Shown one piece after another: positions 1 to 7,967 of a stretch of 64,000 bases of DNA. Source of the DNA: Homoserinimonas aerilata (GTDB taxonomy: Bacteria > Actinomycetota > Actinomycetes > Actinomycetales > Microbacteriaceae); assembly GCF_006716125.1 (NCBI RefSeq), contig NZ_VFOM01000001.1, positions 868,001-932,000 of the forward strand, written 5' to 3'. The notes below the pieces were generated by a model, which saw only the letters and a list, made by a program, of their open reading frames with translations, was not told where the DNA came from and did not search any database. The position numbers and the translations under genes are program-made. The first letter of the stretch is position 1. The number at the start of each line of letters is the position of its first letter.

Positions 1-8
1 ACCTTCAT
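1..8 (-). CDS. 5' end of a further minus-strand gene (partial)
   Basis: Only the first codons can be seen: an ATG at 8-6 read leftwards, then AAG. The call rests on the sequence just upstream, where TAGCCT at 20-15 is followed by exactly six bases and the ATG. That is the leaderless arrangement seen at many genes of this window. The product cannot be named. Downstream of a dipeptide-binding protein a permease would be the usual guess, but a separate promoter argues for an independent gene. Confidence 0.35.
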
Positions 9-14
9 GGCGTC

Positions 15-20
15 AGGCTA
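15..20 (-). promoter_or_regulatory. Candidate leaderless -10 element (TAGCCT)
   Basis: On the minus strand TAGCCT is followed by 6 nt and an ATG at position 8. It fits the TANNNT-N6-ATG layout repeated across the window. No clear -35 is seen. Confidence 0.35.
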
Positions 21-40
21 CTGGGCGCGCGGCCGACGGG

Positions 41-1684
41 TCACCGGCTGAGCCACGTGTCGTAGAACGTCGGCGTGAACACGGTCGGCAGCGCACGCAG
101 GCCGTTGACGGCGGACCCGTACAGGTAGTGGTTCTGCTGGTCGTAGAGCGGCAGAACGTAGTAGCCGCCGAGCACGATCTCCTGCGCCTGGTCGTACAGC
201 TCGCCGCGAAGTGTCGGGTCGGAGACCTCGCTCGCCTCGGTCAGAAGGCGATCCAGCTCGGGGTCGCTCAGCTGGGCGAGGTTCGCGTAGTAGCCACTGG
301 GCGCAGGAACGATCGCATCGGAGTGGTACAGGATGCGCAGCACATCCGGGCCGACCTTCGTGTACGGCGCGCTCACCAGGTTGTAGTCGTTGGTGAAGAG
401 CATCCCGTACCAGCTGGAGAGGTCGAGCGGGTGGAGGGTGACCTCGAAGCCGGCGAGCTTCGTCGTCGCCTGGATCTGCTCGAACAGCGACTGCTCGGCC
501 GGAATCGACTGGTTGGTGCTGATCGGGAAGTCCAGCGAGAGGCGCTGGCCGTCCTTCACCCGGTAGCCGTCGGAGTCGCGCTCCGTCCATCCCGCCTCGT
601 CAAGGAGGGTGTTCGCGGCGTCGAGATCAACATCGAAGTACTCGGGCGCCGAGAGACCATAGGTCTCCACGCTCGACAGAACCGAGTACGAGCGCTCGGC
701 CGTGCCGAAGAACAGGCTCTGGATGCCGTCGTTGACGTCGGCGGAGCGGATGAACGCCTCGCGTACACGCTCGTCGTTGAATGGTGCCTTGCCCGAGTTC
801 AGCTCGATGCGGTTGGATGCTCCGGGCCGCGGGGCGTTCAGCTCGGTGATTCCCGTGTCAGCCGCGGCGGATGCGGCGATGCTGTCAGGCTGCGCATTGT
901 CGATCACGTCGACATCGCCGGTCTGCAGGGCTGCGTAGCGGCTGGCCGAGTCGGGGATGAAGCGCCACTTGATCGAGTCGAGCCAGGCGGTGCCGTCGTG
1001 CGCGGCATCCTGCGGTGCGCTGTTGTACTCCTCATTGCGAATGAGCGTGACGTGATCCTGCTTCACCCATTCGTCGACCACGAACGGGCCCGTGCCGACG
1101 GGGCTCGCGCAGTTCTCCTCTTGGCTGCGCTGCAGAGCGGTGGGCGACTCGATCGCGACCCACGGCTGCGAGAAGGAGTCGAGCAGGCCGCTGTCGGGTG
1201 TGCTCAGGTTCAGACGCAGCGTGAATTCGTCGACGACATCCATCGTGTCGATCTTGCCGACGGCGAGATAGCCGGTCGAGGATGCGGTCGCCGGGTCCTT
1301 GAGGTGCTCGATGTTCGCCTTCACCGCTTCGGCGTTGAGAGGCGTGCCATCCGTGAAGTTGACGTCATCGCGGATGCTGAAATCCCAGCTGAGGCCGTCT
1401 TCGCTCTCCTCCCACTCGGTCGCGAGCCAGGGGAGGACCTCGCCGTCCTTGTTCTTCGAGACGAGCGACTCGAGGTACTGGGTGGAGATGAGTGCCTGCG
1501 GGTAGTTGCCGCCGACATGCGGGTCGAGGCATACGGGCTCGGCGTCGCCTGAGGCGTACACGAGAGTGCCGCCGGCCGTGGGCTCTGTCCCGGCCGCTTC
1601 GGGCGTGGAGCATGCGGTGGCGAGCAGGGCGATGGCGGTGATTCCGCCGAGTGAGAGCAGGATGTTTCTCGGAGCGCGGGGCAT
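41..1684 (-). CDS. ABC transporter substrate-binding lipoprotein, family 5 (peptide/nickel type)
   Basis: This 547-residue exported protein has a lipoprotein signal (basic start, hydrophobic stretch, LLATAC with the lipid-modified Cys at 25). It also has family 5 binding-protein features: a start like GGTLVYASGDAEP, then SWDFSIRDDVNFTDGTPLNAEAV, and a C-terminal region with YDQAQEIVLGGYYVLPLYD. It would bind an oligopeptide-like or other polar ligand outside the membrane and deliver it to permeases. I chose the ATG at 1684 because AAGAGGT lies just upstream and the lipobox follows at the right distance; longer in-frame starts read through nonsense. No permease or ATPase of this family is visible here, so the substrate is unknown. 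Confidence 0.88.
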   Translation of the reverse strand: MPRAPRNILLSLGGITAIALLATACSTPEAAGTEPTAGGTLVYASGDAEPVCLDPHVGGNYPQALISTQYLESLVSKNKDGEVLPWLATEWEESEDGLSWDFSIRDDVNFTDGTPLNAEAVKANIEHLKDPATASSTGYLAVGKIDTMDVVDEFTLRLNLSTPDSGLLDSFSQPWVAIESPTALQRSQEENCASPVGTGPFVVDEWVKQDHVTLIRNEEYNSAPQDAAHDGTAWLDSIKWRFIPDSASRYAALQTGDVDVIDNAQPDSIAASAAADTGITELNAPRPGASNRIELNSGKAPFNDERVREAFIRSADVNDGIQSLFFGTAERSYSVLSSVETYGLSAPEYFDVDLDAANTLLDEAGWTERDSDGYRVKDGQRLSLDFPISTNQSIPAEQSLFEQIQATTKLAGFEVTLHPLDLSSWYGMLFTNDYNLVSAPYTKVGPDVLRILYHSDAIVPAPSGYYANLAQLSDPELDRLLTEASEVSDPTLRGELYDQAQEIVLGGYYVLPLYDQQNHYLYGSAVNGLRALPTVFTPTFYDTWLSR

Positions 1685-1757
1685 GCTTGACCTCTTGGTG
1701 TGATGCGGATGCTGTGGAAGAAGAGCCATTGTTTGACTCAGTCCAATAAGCCTATCG

Positions 1758-1805
1758 CCAAAAAGGAACCGGCCCGACACGGGAGATATTCCCGTGCCGG
1801 GCCGG
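1758..1805 (-). terminator. Rho-independent terminator of bioY
   Basis: A 16-bp stem with one mismatch (1769-1784 with 1790-1805, loop GATAT) lies 19 nt after the bioY stop. On the minus strand it is followed by a T-rich stretch (TTCCTTTTTGG). Confidence 0.8.
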
Positions 1806-1824
1806 CGTTGTCCAGGGGCCGCTG

Positions 1825-2424
1825 TTACTTGCGGCGCGTCTCCAGCCAGCTGGCGAGCTTCCAGGTGCTCGGGATGATCGCCGCCGCGATGGCAGCCTTG
1901 ATCACACCGCCGAGGATGAACGGGTACAGGCCCCACTGCAGCACCTGCTCGAGCCCGGCACCCGAGACGAGTGCGAGCCCAGCGAGGCCGAACACGAAGG
2001 TGACGACGGTGCCGCCGAGGAAGGACAGCGCGGCGCCCAAGAACTTCTTGTCCCAGTTGCGCTGGGCGAGCCAGCCGATGAGGGCCGCCGCGAAGATGAA
2101 GCCCACGATGTACCCACCGGTCGATCCGAACAGGACCGCGGGGCCGGATGTGGCGTCGCTGTACACGGGCAGGCCGACGAGGCCGAGCACGGCGTAGAGC
2201 ACCATCGACAGGGCGCCGCGGGTGGCGCCGAGGGTGCTGCCGACGAGGAGCACGGCGAGCGTCTGCATGGTGATCGGAACGGGCTGCAGCGGGATGGCGA
2301 GCTGCGCGGCGACGGCGGTGAGGGCGGCACCAGCGGTCACGAGCACGATGTCCGTGGTGAGGCTGCGCGAGAAGAGCTTGTCGGCGAGCGTCGGGCGGCC
2401 GAGGGTCAGGGTGAGGGTCGACAC
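1825..2424 (-). CDS. bioY: Biotin transporter BioY (ECF S component)
   Basis: This 199-residue membrane protein matches BioY along its length: about six hydrophobic segments, the QPVPITMQTLAVLLVG segment after the first helix, and the glycine-rich FGSTGGYIVGFIFAA. It binds biotin in the membrane. The partner proteins BioM and BioN are not visible in this window, so it may work alone or with a shared ECF module encoded elsewhere. The start is a GTG at 2424 preceded by a strong AAGGAG, and a terminator follows the stop. A candidate promoter and operator lie at 2501-2519. Confidence 0.92.
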   Translation of the reverse strand: MSTLTLTLGRPTLADKLFSRSLTTDIVLVTAGAALTAVAAQLAIPLQPVPITMQTLAVLLVGSTLGATRGALSMVLYAVLGLVGLPVYSDATSGPAVLFGSTGGYIVGFIFAAALIGWLAQRNWDKKFLGAALSFLGGTVVTFVFGLAGLALVSGAGLEQVLQWGLYPFILGGVIKAAIAAAIIPSTWKLASWLETRRK

Positions 2425-2500
2425 GCGACTCTCCTTTCCGGGGATCTGCGGCCTCGTGTCGCGCTGTTGCCGGCGCGACGGGATGAGACACGGATGATTC

Positions 2501-2519
2501 GGTACCTGTTCATAGTAGG
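2501..2519 (-). promoter_or_regulatory. Candidate bioY promoter and operator
   Basis: Read on the minus strand, TACTAT (2519-2514) could be a -10, followed by TGAACAGGTACC (2512-2501). This partly resembles the TGAAC-N3-GTTAC box described for the actinobacterial biotin repressor BioQ, but the second half is shifted and imperfect. No convincing -35 is seen. Confidence 0.3.
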
Positions 2520-2621
2520 GGTGCCGAATTCGGCGCGTGCGCGGGAGTCCACCAAAGTTCTGTCAGGACTCTGTGGGATGTCCACGGAGATGGGGCGGTT
2601 GCGCTGCCTATCCGGCCTGAC

Positions 2622-3425
2622 TCAGCGTGTGCGAGGGGCGACGAACGCGGCGATGCGGGCCTGCGCATCCGGGCTGCCGATTGCCGCACCGATCGTGCGG
2701 GCCTCGTCGTCGAGCGACTCGCGGTAGCTGCGCTTGGGCGCCTGACGCAGGAGCCGTTTGGCCTGCCCGTAAGCGGCCGTTGCGCCGTCAAGCCAGTACT
2801 GTGCGACGGCCTGTGCCCGCGCGGCGACCTCATCGTCTGTGACCGTCTCGGTGACGAGGCCCCACGCTTCGGCTTCGGATGCTGTGAGCATCCGGTCACT
2901 GAGGGTCAGCTGCAGGGCGCGGCGCATGCCGATGGCCTCGGGCAGCAGCGTGCTGACGCCGCAGTCGGGGGTGAGCCCGATGTCGGCATATTTGGAGCCG
3001 AAGACGGCGCTCTCGGCGGCGACGATGTGGTCGGCGACGAGCATGAACCCGAGCCCGCCACCCACGGCTGTTCCGTGCACGGCTGCCACGATCGGCTTTG
3101 GCGTGTCGCGCAGGATGCTGTGGCCTTCGTGGATCACGTCGGCCAGCGCGGTCACATCCTCGCCGGAGGTGCCGACCATCGAGGCGACGTCGCCCCCGGC
3201 GCAGAATGCGCGCCCGACGGCGTCGAAGAGCACGGCGCGGATGTCGTCACGCCGGTCGATCTCCGCCGCAATGTCACGCCACAGGTGCGCGGCCTCCTCA
3301 TTGATGGCGTTCAGCTGCTTCGGCCGGTTGAGGGTCACCCGGGCGAGTCCGCCGTCGACCCGAAACAGGATGGCCGGCTCCGGTGTTGAGGTTTCGGCTG
3401 CGGCAGTGGCCTGGGGTGTACTCAT
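2622..3425 (-). CDS. Enoyl-CoA hydratase/isomerase family protein
   Basis: This 267-residue crotonase-fold protein has FCAGGDVASM and HGTAVGGGLGFMLVADHI, the two backbone segments of the oxyanion hole, then IGLTPDCGVSTLLPEAIGM. Family members hydrate or isomerise acyl-CoA thioesters. The true substrate cannot be read from sequence; the glutamate usual in hydratases is not obvious in the TPDCGVS segment, so isomerase or another activity is possible. It follows the aminotransferase gene by 20 nt on the same strand and is probably co-transcribed. Start at 3425 with GGAGCGAGAG upstream. Confidence 0.85.
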   Translation of the reverse strand: MSTPQATAAAETSTPEPAILFRVDGGLARVTLNRPKQLNAINEEAAHLWRDIAAEIDRRDDIRAVLFDAVGRAFCAGGDVASMVGTSGEDVTALADVIHEGHSILRDTPKPIVAAVHGTAVGGGLGFMLVADHIVAAESAVFGSKYADIGLTPDCGVSTLLPEAIGMRRALQLTLSDRMLTASEAEAWGLVTETVTDDEVAARAQAVAQYWLDGATAAYGQAKRLLRQAPKRSYRESLDDEARTIGAAIGSPDAQARIAAFVAPRTR

Positions 3426-3445
3426 CGGTCTCTCGCTCCTCGCGT

Positions 3446-4633
3446 TCAGGGTCGGGCGAGCCTAGCGTTCGCGATGCGGTCGATCGCTTCTGTTAGCACT
3501 TCGGGTGAACATCCGAAGTTCAATCGCGCGAATCCTGTGCCCTGTGCGCCAAATGTGGGGCCCGAGCTGAGAGCCACCTTGGCGTTCTCGAGGATGTGGC
3601 GGCTGGGGTCGTCGCCCCAGCCGAGGGCCCGCAGGTCCAGCCAGGCCAGATAGCTGGCGCGAGGCTCACGGTAGCCGACCTCGGGCATCCGCTCGGCCAG
3701 AAGGGAAGTGAGCAGGCGGCGGTTGGCTTCGAGGCTTGCGATGGCACCGTCGAGCCAGGGTTCCGCGTCGCGGAAGGCGGCCGTCGCGGCCTGCACGCCG
3801 AAGATGCTGGTGCGCCAGAACACCTCCTGGTGCATGCCATCGACGACGGCGCGCATGCGCGGCGAGGCAGTGACCATGAGTGCACATTTGAGGCCGGCAA
3901 GATTCCAGCCCTTGCTGGCGGATGTTATGGCGACGCCGTATTCGCGCGCCGCATCCGAGATGGTGAGGAACGGCGTGTAGTGGCCGTCGCTGTGGGTGAG
4001 CGGGCCGTGGATCTCGTCGGCGATGATGGTCGCGCCGTGCTTCTCGGCGATCGCGGCGAGCTTCTCGAGCTGCCCGCGGGGGTGCGGATGCCCGAGCGGG
4101 TTGTGCGGATTGCACAGCACCATGGCGCGCGCCCCGGCGGCGAAGGCGTCATCGATGCCGTCGAGGTCGAGCTCCCACCGGGCGTCGGGCTCTTCTGTTG
4201 CCGTACCGACTCCTGTGTCGAGGAGCATCAGCGGAACTTCGGCGACCCGTGCGCCTGCCTCTGCGATGAGTTCGTAGAAGGGCGCATAGACGGGCGGGGT
4301 GATGATGACGGTGTCGCCGGGCTCGGTGACACGGCGCAGCACCTCGACGATGCCCATGCTGACGTCGGCGGTGGTGCGCACGAACGCGGGGTCGACGCGC
4401 CAACCCCACCGCCGCAGCACGAACTCGCTGAACGCTTCGGGCAGTTCGGTTCGCTCGGCCGTGTACCCGGTGTCGGATCTTCTCACCGCGTCATGCAGGG
4501 CCTCGGCGATGGGCTCGGCGAGCGGGAAGTCCAGCTCGGCGACGAACAGCGGCAGCACGTCGTCGGGGTGGGAGCGCCACTTCTCGCTCGTGCGCTGGCG
4601 GAGCTTGTCGAGGGTCTCAGCTGTGACGGCCAT
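3446..4633 (-). CDS. MalY/PatB family PLP aminotransferase (C-S lyase type)
   Basis: This is a 395-residue fold-type I PLP enzyme. It has the nucleotide-like opening FVAELDFPLAEPI typical of MalY/PatB, CNPHNPLGHPHPRGQL, IIADEIHGPLTH with the PLP-contacting Asp, and SASKGWNLAGLK containing the Schiff-base lysine. Family members split cystathionine or other cysteine S-conjugates, and some transaminate. It sits upstream of an enoyl-CoA hydratase homologue with a 20-nt gap. A G-rich stretch (GGGGG) precedes the ATG at 4633. Cystathionine beta-lyase is the usual annotation, but the substrate is not proven. Confidence 0.88.
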   Translation of the reverse strand: MAVTAETLDKLRQRTSEKWRSHPDDVLPLFVAELDFPLAEPIAEALHDAVRRSDTGYTAERTELPEAFSEFVLRRWGWRVDPAFVRTTADVSMGIVEVLRRVTEPGDTVIITPPVYAPFYELIAEAGARVAEVPLMLLDTGVGTATEEPDARWELDLDGIDDAFAAGARAMVLCNPHNPLGHPHPRGQLEKLAAIAEKHGATIIADEIHGPLTHSDGHYTPFLTISDAAREYGVAITSASKGWNLAGLKCALMVTASPRMRAVVDGMHQEVFWRTSIFGVQAATAAFRDAEPWLDGAIASLEANRRLLTSLLAERMPEVGYREPRASYLAWLDLRALGWGDDPSRHILENAKVALSSGPTFGAQGTGFARLNFGCSPEVLTEAIDRIANARLARP

Positions 4634-4673
4634 GCCCCCAGCATGGCACCTGCGCTGCCCGTGGTGGGGTGTT

Positions 4674-5570
4674 TCAGGATGCGCGGCAGCCGACGCCCTG
4701 CGGGTTGGCGTTGCAGTCGTCGGCGACGAGCACCGTTTTGACGCTCACCGCGGTGAGGGTGATGGGATCGGAGTCGACGGCGAGTGCGCCACGTACCGGC
4801 CACCAATCGGTTTCACTCGCGTACCGCGCCTCGATGGAGTAGTAGACGGTGAGGGTCACCGTGTACTCGCCGCGCCGTTCGTAGCTGTGGCTGGTCGTGG
4901 TGCGATCGAATTCGCCCAGTCGCTGCTGCGCCCACGGTGCCCCCGCCGCATTCACGGTGGCACCCTGGCCATCGCCGTAGTCCCAGCGGTAGGAGTACGG
5001 GGTGAAACGTGCGCCGGCCGGCTGCTCAAGGAGGATGCCGTCGCGGGTGTGCGTGAGTGCGTCGGTGTAGAAGTTCGTCTCCAACCCGACAACAGCGACG
5101 CGAGCAGGCTCCATGAGGATGGTGCCGGCACTCGGGCGGAACGAAACGAAATCGGATGCCGTGACCGCTGGGATCGGAACGGCATCGCCCGCCACAGGAT
5201 CGTTGTACAGCGGTGCGCACTCGGAAAAGGCGCGCGGGCACGAATCCAGCGGCTTCACCGGCGGCGGTGGAACAATGGCGCGGATGCCTGGGGTTGCTTC
5301 TGCCCGAGGTGGTGGAGTGTTACCGGTTCTGGTGCCTTCTGCAAAAAGGGTGACCGAGTCAGCGTCTACTTCTGCGGTCGGCGCGGGTTCTTCTTCTCGA
5401 CCAAAATAGCCTGCGTCTTTCTCCGCGTCGCTCTCTGAGGCTTCTTTCTCGCTCTCTGAAGCCTCTGATGCGGCTTGCTCCTCAAATGGCACTGCAGCGG
5501 GGACGCTGAGCATTGGAAAAGGGGTGGCTGCGATCCCCATCAAGGCGAAGAGCGTTAGGAGAGTCAACAA
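4674..5570 (-). CDS. Exported PKD-like domain protein of unknown function
   Basis: A 298-residue protein with an N-terminal hydrophobic segment (residues 1-25, signal peptide or anchor), then an acidic Ser/Glu/Ala stretch (about 30-60) and a Pro-rich linker. The C-terminal half has YSYRWDYGDGQG and, later, SHSYERRGEYTVTLTV, the paired hallmarks of a PKD domain. Such domains mediate surface protein or carbohydrate contacts; the role here is unknown. The start appears to be TTG at 5570, preceded by GGGAGAAG, overlapping the upstream gene by 7 nt, so the two are translationally coupled. Codon use in the first third is less G+C-rich than in its neighbours. Confidence 0.7.
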   Translation of the reverse strand: MLTLLTLFALMGIAATPFPMLSVPAAVPFEEQAASEASESEKEASESDAEKDAGYFGREEEPAPTAEVDADSVTLFAEGTRTGNTPPPRAEATPGIRAIVPPPPVKPLDSCPRAFSECAPLYNDPVAGDAVPIPAVTASDFVSFRPSAGTILMEPARVAVVGLETNFYTDALTHTRDGILLEQPAGARFTPYSYRWDYGDGQGATVNAAGAPWAQQRLGEFDRTTTSHSYERRGEYTVTLTVYYSIEARYASETDWWPVRGALAVDSDPITLTAVSVKTVLVADDCNANPQGVGCRAS

Positions 5571-6112
5571 CTTTTCTTCTCCCAGTACTCAGTGTCGGTG
5601 AGTTTCAGCACAATCGGATCGAGACTGTCCACAGAGAAGGTCAGCTGATAGCCCTTACGAGGTCGTACACCTGAGAGATCTACTTGGCGACCGTCGCTGT
5701 CTATGACCTCTCTCGCGGAGAAGTCATTGCATGCGTACGTGATTACGGTGGTGTTGAGGCCCCGCCCGAAAACCTGTTGAAGTTCCATTGAATCGGCGGT
5801 GATAGCTCCTTCTTGGCGCTCACCAGCCTTCGAGAGCAGGTTCGCGGACGAAATGCTTTTCTCAAGCCAACGACCTTCGGCATGAAGCTCGATACGTTCG
5901 GGGTTCGCCCCACCTTCCTGGAAGATCGTGTTCATGACAACCCAGTAGTCGGCCATCGTCTGTTCGGCCGCAGCGAGCGCCTCTTCATCGGATGCGAAGA
6001 CGGGCGCGCTGCTGGTCGGGCTCGGCTTCGGCGTCGGGGCGGGTGTGGTGCACGCGGTCAGCGCGAGCGTGCAGGTGATGGCGGCGATAACGGCGGTGCG
6101 TCTCAGGGGCAT
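5564..6112 (-). CDS. Small lipoprotein of unknown function
   Basis: A 182-residue protein whose N-terminus is a lipoprotein signal (MPLRRTAVIAA, then LALTACTTP), followed by a Pro/Thr/Ser spacer and a compact domain without a family I recognise. I placed the start at the ATG at 6112 because TACCGT and 7 nt precede it (leaderless layout) and the lipobox then sits near residue 21; an in-frame ATG at 6190 exists. It is coupled to the PKD-like gene by overlap, so the two probably form one surface module. Codon use after about residue 60 is unusually A+T-tolerant for this genome, which may mean recent transfer. Confidence 0.65.
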   Translation of the reverse strand: MPLRRTAVIAAITCTLALTACTTPAPTPKPSPTSSAPVFASDEEALAAAEQTMADYWVVMNTIFQEGGANPERIELHAEGRWLEKSISSANLLSKAGERQEGAITADSMELQQVFGRGLNTTVITYACNDFSAREVIDSDGRQVDLSGVRPRKGYQLTFSVDSLDPIVLKLTDTEYWEKKSC

Positions 6113-6119
6113 GCGCTCG

Positions 6120-6125
6120 ACGGTA
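6120..6125 (-). promoter_or_regulatory. Candidate leaderless -10 (TACCGT) of the lipoprotein gene
   Basis: On the minus strand TACCGT is followed by 7 nt and the ATG at 6112. No ribosome binding site is present, which fits a leaderless message. Confidence 0.4.
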
Positions 6126-6203
6126 GCGGAGAGCTGCGAAGTGCCGCGAAAGTTTTCCACAGCCACCGGCAGACACTTATCGGCAGACATCCATCAACAT
6201 GAC

Positions 6204-6232
6204 TTGTGCTATTGCAACTAGAACAATAGACT
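6204..6232 (+). promoter_or_regulatory. gntR-type promoter with operator palindrome in the spacer
   Basis: TTGTGC (6204-6209), a 17-nt spacer and TAGACT (6227-6232) form a well-spaced promoter six bases before the ATG at 6239, so the message should start at or near the start codon. The perfect inverted repeat CTATTG-N9-CAATAG (6209-6229) lies in the spacer and touches both hexamers. A bound GntR dimer would block polymerase, giving autoregulation. Confidence 0.65.
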
Positions 6233-6238
6233 GGCGGC

Positions 6239-6589
6239 ATGTTGGTTCGAGTCGACCCGTCGTCGGAGGTTCCGCTGTTCGATCAGCTGGCCACCGGCAT
6301 CCGGGTGTCAATCATGTCGGGGTCGCTGCCCACGGGGGAGCGCCTGCCGTCGGCGCGTGAGCTGGCCGAGTCGCTCGACATCAACGTGCACACCGTTCTG
6401 CGCGCGTATCAGGAGCTTCGCGACGAGGGCCTCATCGAGCTTCGTCGCGGCCGCGGCGCCATCGTCTCGGCGAAGGCGCGCGACTACAGCGGGCTCACCG
6501 CGGCCATCGCCTCCGTCGTCGCCGAAGCGCGGGCGCACGACGTCTCGCCGGCAGCACTGTCCACACTCATCAGAGAGGCCTACCAATGA
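6239..6589 (+). CDS. GntR family transcriptional regulator (short, YtrA-like)
   Basis: A 116-residue regulator. An N-terminal GntR winged helix is clear: PLFDQLATGIRVSIMSG, LPTGERLPSARELAESLDIN, VHTVLRAYQELRDEGLIELRRGRG. The tail is only about 45 residues, as in the YtrA subfamily, which lacks a large ligand domain and usually controls a neighbouring membrane protein or transporter. It overlaps the DUF1648 gene by 4 nt (ATGA), so the two are one operon, and a palindrome lies in its own promoter. No Shine-Dalgarno sequence is seen, consistent with a leaderless start. Confidence 0.9.
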   Translation: MLVRVDPSSEVPLFDQLATGIRVSIMSGSLPTGERLPSARELAESLDINVHTVLRAYQELRDEGLIELRRGRGAIVSAKARDYSGLTAAIASVVAEARAHDVSPAALSTLIREAYQ

Positions 6590-7602
6590 CCCAGCAGGCA
6601 TCCGCCTCGCTCACCGACACCGCCCGCGCCACGCGTACCAGGGTGCTGCTTGTCGGGGTCGTCGTGCCCGTGTTCATCGCCGCTGTCGCAACCGCGATCT
6701 GCGTCGCATGGCTGCCGGAACTGCCCGATCCCATCGCCATCCACTGGGGCGCGAACGGTCAACCCGACGGCTACGGCAGCGCGTGGATGTCCATCCTCAT
6801 GCCGCTCGTTCTCACGATCTTCTTCTGTGGAATCGCGGTCGCCTCATCGTGGAGGCTCACTCCGAGCGGTCGCATCGTGTGGACGCAACGCTTCGTTCTT
6901 GCCACCGGCACTTGGCTGGCCATGCTCATCAGCGTCATCGCCGTGGGCACACTCGCCCAGCAGCGCGGCCTCGACGATGCCGCCCAGACGGGAACCATCG
7001 GCGGCATCATGGCCATCGGATTCGGTGTCGCCACGCTGCTCGCTGTCGGAGCCTGGTTCCTGCTGCCCGCCCACGACAGCGCCAGGCTGAACGCAGCGCA
7101 GGCGGCCGAGCCGCTGCCCGCAGCGCCCGGTGAACTGATCGCATGGTCGCGCACGGCGCACATCGCGACGCCGGCGCTCCTCATTCTCGCCGGCGCGATC
7201 CTGCTGGTGGTCGGCACCGTTGTCGTGTGCGCCGTCGCCGCACCGGAGGGCCTCGCGATCTCCGTCATCGCTCTCATTGTCGTCCTGTTTCTGGCTGCCG
7301 TCACCGCGATGTGGCGGGTCACCGCCGACCGCCGCGGTCTCACCGTCCGCAGCGTCCTCGGCTGGCCGAGGCAGCGCATCCGTCTCGAAGACATGACGGA
7401 TGTCTCGGTCACCACCGTCGACCCGATGGCCGAATTCGGCGGCTGGGGTTGGCGCTGGGGCGGCGACCGTCGCAGCGGGGTCGTTCTCCGCCATGGCTCC
7501 GCGATTGAGGTGACCCGCGCATCCGGTCGTCGCTTCGTGATCACCGTCGATGATGCCGAGACCGGGGCATCCGTGCTCGCGGCCCTCCGCGCACGCGACT
7601 GA
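6586..7602 (+). CDS. DUF1648 membrane protein
   Basis: A 338-residue integral membrane protein. The N-terminal segment with LPDPIAIHWGANGQPDGYGSA is the DUF1648 signature, also present in SdpI-like proteins. About six to seven hydrophobic segments follow, and the C-terminal 100 residues (after the TADRRGLTVRS segment) look like a soluble PH-like domain ending in a conserved FVITVDDAE. The role is unknown; relatives are linked to envelope stress or peptide immunity. It is co-transcribed with the GntR regulator, the common partner of this family. Confidence 0.8.
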   Translation: MTQQASASLTDTARATRTRVLLVGVVVPVFIAAVATAICVAWLPELPDPIAIHWGANGQPDGYGSAWMSILMPLVLTIFFCGIAVASSWRLTPSGRIVWTQRFVLATGTWLAMLISVIAVGTLAQQRGLDDAAQTGTIGGIMAIGFGVATLLAVGAWFLLPAHDSARLNAAQAAEPLPAAPGELIAWSRTAHIATPALLILAGAILLVVGTVVVCAVAAPEGLAISVIALIVVLFLAAVTAMWRVTADRRGLTVRSVLGWPRQRIRLEDMTDVSVTTVDPMAEFGGWGWRWGGDRRSGVVLRHGSAIEVTRASGRRFVITVDDAETGASVLAALRARD

Positions 7603-7609
7603 GCGCCCA

Positions 7610-7677
7610 GCAGGAGATTCTTGCCGACGCGCCGCGCCCGGCCACGATCAGCCGGCGTGTCACCCAGAATCTCCTGC
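7610..7677. repeat. Long two-stem palindrome after the DUF1648 gene
   Basis: GCAGGAGATTCT (7610-7621) is perfectly complementary to AGAATCTCCTGC (7666-7677). Inside, GACGCGCCG (7625-7633) pairs with CGGCGTGTC (7650-7658) with one G-T wobble, leaving symmetric 4-nt internal loops and an 18-nt apical loop. It starts 8 nt after a stop codon, so it may terminate in either direction, but it lacks a T-run. Its size and symmetry also suit a dispersed palindromic repeat. Confidence 0.7.
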
Positions 7678-7756
7678 AGAAGCGCCGGCTCGACGCTCGG
7701 TTGACGGATGCGAGCGCCCCAGACGCGAGCCCCGGCGCGATCGGCTAAACTTGCGG

Positions 7757-7965
7757 CAGAGACTGCGATCCGGCCATCACCGGGGAGTCTTCGGAAGAAC
7801 GGCGGATGCCCTGGCATCAGCCCAGTAGAACCGAACGGGTCTGGCCCGTCACAGCCAAAGAACAAGCGGTCGCGCTCCTCACGGGGTGTGGCAAGCGGGG
7901 TGGTACCGCGGCAGGTGATCTCGTCATCGGCCGTCCTCGTGCAGAGTCGTCACTGCCAGGAGTCA
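7757..7965 (+). ncRNA. T-box riboswitch leader of ileS (translational, actinobacterial type)
   Basis: The 14-base core GGGTGGTACCGCGG at 7898-7911 is the T-box bulge that pairs with the uncharged tRNA end. Upstream, CCGG-CCATCA-CCGG (7770-7783) forms a very short stem I whose loop offers ATC (7776-7778), an isoleucine codon, as specifier; the stretch to 7800 with TCGGAAGAAC fits the group. GGCAGGTGA (7910-7918) can pair, with one bulge, to TCACTGCC (7950-7957), directly against the AGGAG of ileS. Hence uncharged tRNA-Ile would open the ribosome site. No T-run follows, so control is probably at translation. Confidence 0.85.
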
Positions 7966-7967
7966 CA

